A DNA stretch of 64,000 nt, taken from Candidatus Krumholzibacteriota bacterium. GTDB taxonomy: Bacteria; Krumholzibacteriota; Krumholzibacteriia; LZORAL124-64-63. The translations under genes and the position numbers were made by a program. The notes below the pieces were generated by a model, which was not told the DNA's origin, ran no database searches, and was given only the letters and a program-made list of their open reading frames with translations. Numbering within the stretch: position 1 is the stretch's first letter; each line of letters starts with the position of its first letter. Below, piece by piece: positions 61,191 through 64,000 of this stretch. Where the stretch lies: assembly GCA_024275485.1 (NCBI GenBank), contig JAJRZA010000037.1, positions 111,020 to 175,019 on the forward strand. Reading direction: 5' to 3'.

Positions 61191-62275
61191 CCGGTTCCTC
61201 CTTGGTGGGCGGGCAGCATCACGTAAAATGTGCAACCCTTGTCTTGACTGTCGTCGATCGTGATCTTGCCGCCCAGGTTGGTTACATTGCGCCGAACGAG
61301 GTACAAACCCACTCCGGTGCCACCGCCGGGGCGGCCGTCAGTGTCCCCGCTATAGAAACAATCAAAAACCTTATCATGCAACCGTTTGGGGATTCCCCGG
61401 CCATCGTCACGCACCGTCAACAAATGCCAGTTTCCCCGACGTACCAGCAGCACCTCAATGTTGACCGGGTAGTCATTATGCCGAATGGAGTTGACCAGGA
61501 GGTTGCGCAAGGCCAGGGTATAGACAACTTCGTGCCCTAGACTGAGGTGACTATTTTCGAATTGAAAAGAAATTTTGGCCCCGTTGTCCTCGAATACTCC
61601 ATGCAAATCCTGGATGACTCCCTGGCTCAACTTCACCAGGTCCATGACGACCCGGGGGCCGGGGGAGAAGGTATCATCTGCGCTCATGGCAAGAATTTCA
61701 TCCACCAGGTTTTCCAGACGCTGAATATCTTCGACCATGCGATGCTGGATTCGGGCCTTGTCGGAGCCTCGCAGCCCTTCCCGCCTGAGGGTCTCGGTGT
61801 ATAGCCGCAAACTTGCCAGGGGTGTCTTGAATTCATGGGTGGCTCCAGCCAAAAAGAGCTCCCGGGCCTGAACAAAACGGGCCTCGCTGCGCCAGGACAA
61901 AATCAGGATGGTGGATCCTGCCACCAGAAGGCACAAGAAGAAAAACCCTTCGTAAAGAAACATTTTGCGGGTGGAGCGGGCCTTCTCCTCGGTTGCCTGC
62001 AATATGGCCGGGTCCACGACCACTTTGACTCCACTTGGGGTTCTGGTAAAGATGAGGTGGGGGAATGACTGGCTCATAATGCTGCCGGGGTTCACATTAA
62101 TGGAGGGTTTGGCCTGGAGCAGGAACAAAGCATGCAGTCGATCATTGGCAAATTTCTGCCGCTCGAACTGGGCATGGGCGTCTGTCTCGGTGGTCAAAAA
62201 ATAGATCCACCACACACCCATGGTCAGCTGCAGGGCCACCAGCACAATGTATATCACTCCCCGGTTCTTGTTCAT
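61187..62275 (-). CDS. Sensor histidine kinase
   Basis: FLAGATHEFKTPLASLRLYTETL H-box; NLLVNSIRHNDYP; DDGRGIPKRL; GTGVGLYLVRR. Confidence 0.92.
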   Translation of the reverse strand: MNKNRGVIYIVLVALQLTMGVWWIYFLTTETDAHAQFERQKFANDRLHALFLLQAKPSINVNPGSIMSQSFPHLIFTRTPSGVKVVVDPAILQATEEKARSTRKMFLYEGFFFLCLLVAGSTILILSWRSEARFVQARELFLAGATHEFKTPLASLRLYTETLRREGLRGSDKARIQHRMVEDIQRLENLVDEILAMSADDTFSPGPRVVMDLVKLSQGVIQDLHGVFEDNGAKISFQFENSHLSLGHEVVYTLALRNLLVNSIRHNDYPVNIEVLLVRRGNWHLLTVRDDGRGIPKRLHDKVFDCFYSGDTDGRPGGGTGVGLYLVRRNVTNLGGKITIDDSQDKGCTFYVMLPAHQGGTG

Positions 62276-62294
62276 GGGGCCAACCCTCGATTCC

Positions 62295-63689
62295 TTACTG
62301 GTATTCCCGACCGAGGATGACGCTGACGATGATCGCGCCCACAGCCAGGGGAGCAACGAAGCGAATCAGCAGACGCCACAGTTTGAACCAGGCGAAAACA
62401 CCATGACCCTTTTCCAGTTCTTCCGAAGTTTCCCTGGCACCCAGCACCCAGCCCACAAAAAGGGCAATCAGGAAACCGCCCACCGGTAGAAACCAGTTGC
62501 TGGCCAGGTAATCCATGGTGCCAAAAATCCCCGCAGTGCTTTCACGCCCAACCAGATTGATGCTGGAAAGTTTAGTGTTGCCACCAAGGCTCAGGGCGTT
62601 GAGCACCCCAAACACGGCGATGACCGAACCCATGGTCAGAGTAGACCTTTGGCGGGACCAGCCCAGGTCGTCAATGGCATAACTGCTGACCACTTCCAGC
62701 AGGCTGATGGTGCTGGTCAAGGCCGCAAAACCAATCAGAAGATAGAAAATGGCATTGAAAAAATTGGCTGCCGGTAATTGTGCAAACACGGTGGGGATGG
62801 TGGTGAACAGGATGGTGGAGCTTTTGGAAACATCGATGTTCGAACTGTTGATGATGGAAAACATGATCACGCAGGCGATCAGGGCGATCAGCGTATCGAG
62901 CAGGGAGATCTGGAAAGCGGCCCGGGGGATGCTGATGTCCTTGCCGATATAGCTGCCATAAGTAAGCATCGCACCCATGCCCAGGCTGAGGGTGAAGAAA
63001 GCATGACCGAGGGCTTCCAAAACCGAGCCGGTGGTCAGGGTGCTGAAATCCGGAATGAAAAGGAAACGCAGGGCCTCATGGAATCCGCTGGTGGTGCTGC
63101 TGTAAAACAGGAGAATAATCAAGATCAGAAAAAGCAGAGGCAAAAGTATCTTGGCCACTCGCTCGATGCCACCCTTGACCCCAAAATACACCGCACCGGT
63201 GGTCAGGCCCATGAATAGCAGGTGGTAAACGATCTGCTGAGGGCCATTGGCCAAAAATTCTCCGCCAAAATAGGTTTGCAGGCCAACTGGGTCGGTGGCA
63301 AGCTCAGCCAGCTTTCCGGTAAAGGATAACCAGGTGTAGTGAATGGTCCACCCGGCCACCACGCTGTAATAGGAGAGGATGGTGAATCCAGCCAACACAC
63401 CGAGAAAACCCACCCCGGACCAGACCTTACCGCCGGGTTTGTCTTGGCCTAAAATGCGAAAGGCTCCAACGGGGCTCAGTTGAGTTCGTCGACCCACCAG
63501 AATTTCGGCAATCATTATGGGGACTCCCACCAGCAGCACCATGGCGATATAGACGAGCACAAAGGCTCCGCCATTGTTTTCATGGGTGATGTAGGGAAAC
63601 TTCCAAAGATTCCCCAAACCAATGGCGCTGCCGGTAGCCGCCAGGATGAAACCCAATCGGCCACTCCATTGTCCGCGTGATTCTGCCAT
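62295..63689 (-). CDS. Sodium-dependent neurotransmitter-transporter-like (NSS/SNF family)
   Basis: RLGFILAATGSAIGLGNLWKFPYITHENNGGAFVLVY; 11-12 TM. Confidence 0.93.
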   Translation of the reverse strand: MAESRGQWSGRLGFILAATGSAIGLGNLWKFPYITHENNGGAFVLVYIAMVLLVGVPIMIAEILVGRRTQLSPVGAFRILGQDKPGGKVWSGVGFLGVLAGFTILSYYSVVAGWTIHYTWLSFTGKLAELATDPVGLQTYFGGEFLANGPQQIVYHLLFMGLTTGAVYFGVKGGIERVAKILLPLLFLILIILLFYSSTTSGFHEALRFLFIPDFSTLTTGSVLEALGHAFFTLSLGMGAMLTYGSYIGKDISIPRAAFQISLLDTLIALIACVIMFSIINSSNIDVSKSSTILFTTIPTVFAQLPAANFFNAIFYLLIGFAALTSTISLLEVVSSYAIDDLGWSRQRSTLTMGSVIAVFGVLNALSLGGNTKLSSINLVGRESTAGIFGTMDYLASNWFLPVGGFLIALFVGWVLGARETSEELEKGHGVFAWFKLWRLLIRFVAPLAVGAIIVSVILGREYQ

Positions 63690-63825
63690 GAGATTTCCTT
63701 GTCGATCGGTGTTGGGTCAAAGAATGCAAAGGCACCGGGATACCGGAGCACACGTACCTTATCTGAAAAGGGGGGGAATTTCCACTGCGGAATACAAAAC
63801 CATTTTTTCGGCAGGTTAATGGCAG

Positions 63826-63853
63826 AAAAAAGACCCGGCAATCCGGGTCTTTC
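63826..63853 (-). terminator. Intrinsic terminator downstream of tRNA-fMet
   Basis: Minus strand reads aaGACCCGG-attg-CCGGGTCtttttt. Confidence 0.75.
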
Positions 63854-63859
63854 TCAGGT

Positions 63860-63936
<77 letters not shown>

Positions 63937-64000
63937 TCCATATTCGTTTGGTTAGCGCAATATAGGAGCCTGCTGTTGGGCTGTCAAGAAAGCCGAAAGG

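Overview
The window is a 64 kb bacterial chromosomal segment. It is gene-dense and mixes housekeeping genes with several unusual gene architectures. No rRNA genes, CRISPR arrays, prophage or transposase genes were seen.

Housekeeping content: asd, truA, a small transaldolase, an HtrA-like protease, hldD-like, an Rsm22-like methyltransferase, purB, a purL-purQ fusion, purF, a TIGR03960/TIGR03936-type radical SAM protein, RNase E/G, birA and tRNA-fMet. The FlgD-like C-terminal sorting domain and general gene content suggest an FCB-group-like organism, but this is inference only.

Most interesting signals:
(1) A ClpB/ClpC-like double-AAA+ protein (31045-34437) whose C-terminal ~270 aa resembles peptide-chain release factor 2. 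The GGQ domain appears excised and the SPF motif is absent.
(2) A CheY-like receiver domain fused directly to an SLC13/DASS-type transporter (44985-47036), sitting between a histidine kinase and a second stand-alone receiver.
(3) A ~1544-aa AMP-ligase / uncharacterised middle region / GNAT protein (55840-60474) encoded immediately after an OmpR-type two-component pair.
(4) A carbamoyltransferase / SxtJ-like / DUF5989 / SGNH-hydrolase cassette. Its DUF5989 gene is missing from the supplied ORF track.
(5) A perfect 39-bp inverted repeat between convergent genes.
(6) Three interrupted genes: an in-frame TAG between HEAT and cyclophilin domains, an in-frame TAA inside a receiver domain at a conserved Glu position, and a frameshifted M48-like gene apparently lacking its HEXXH segment.
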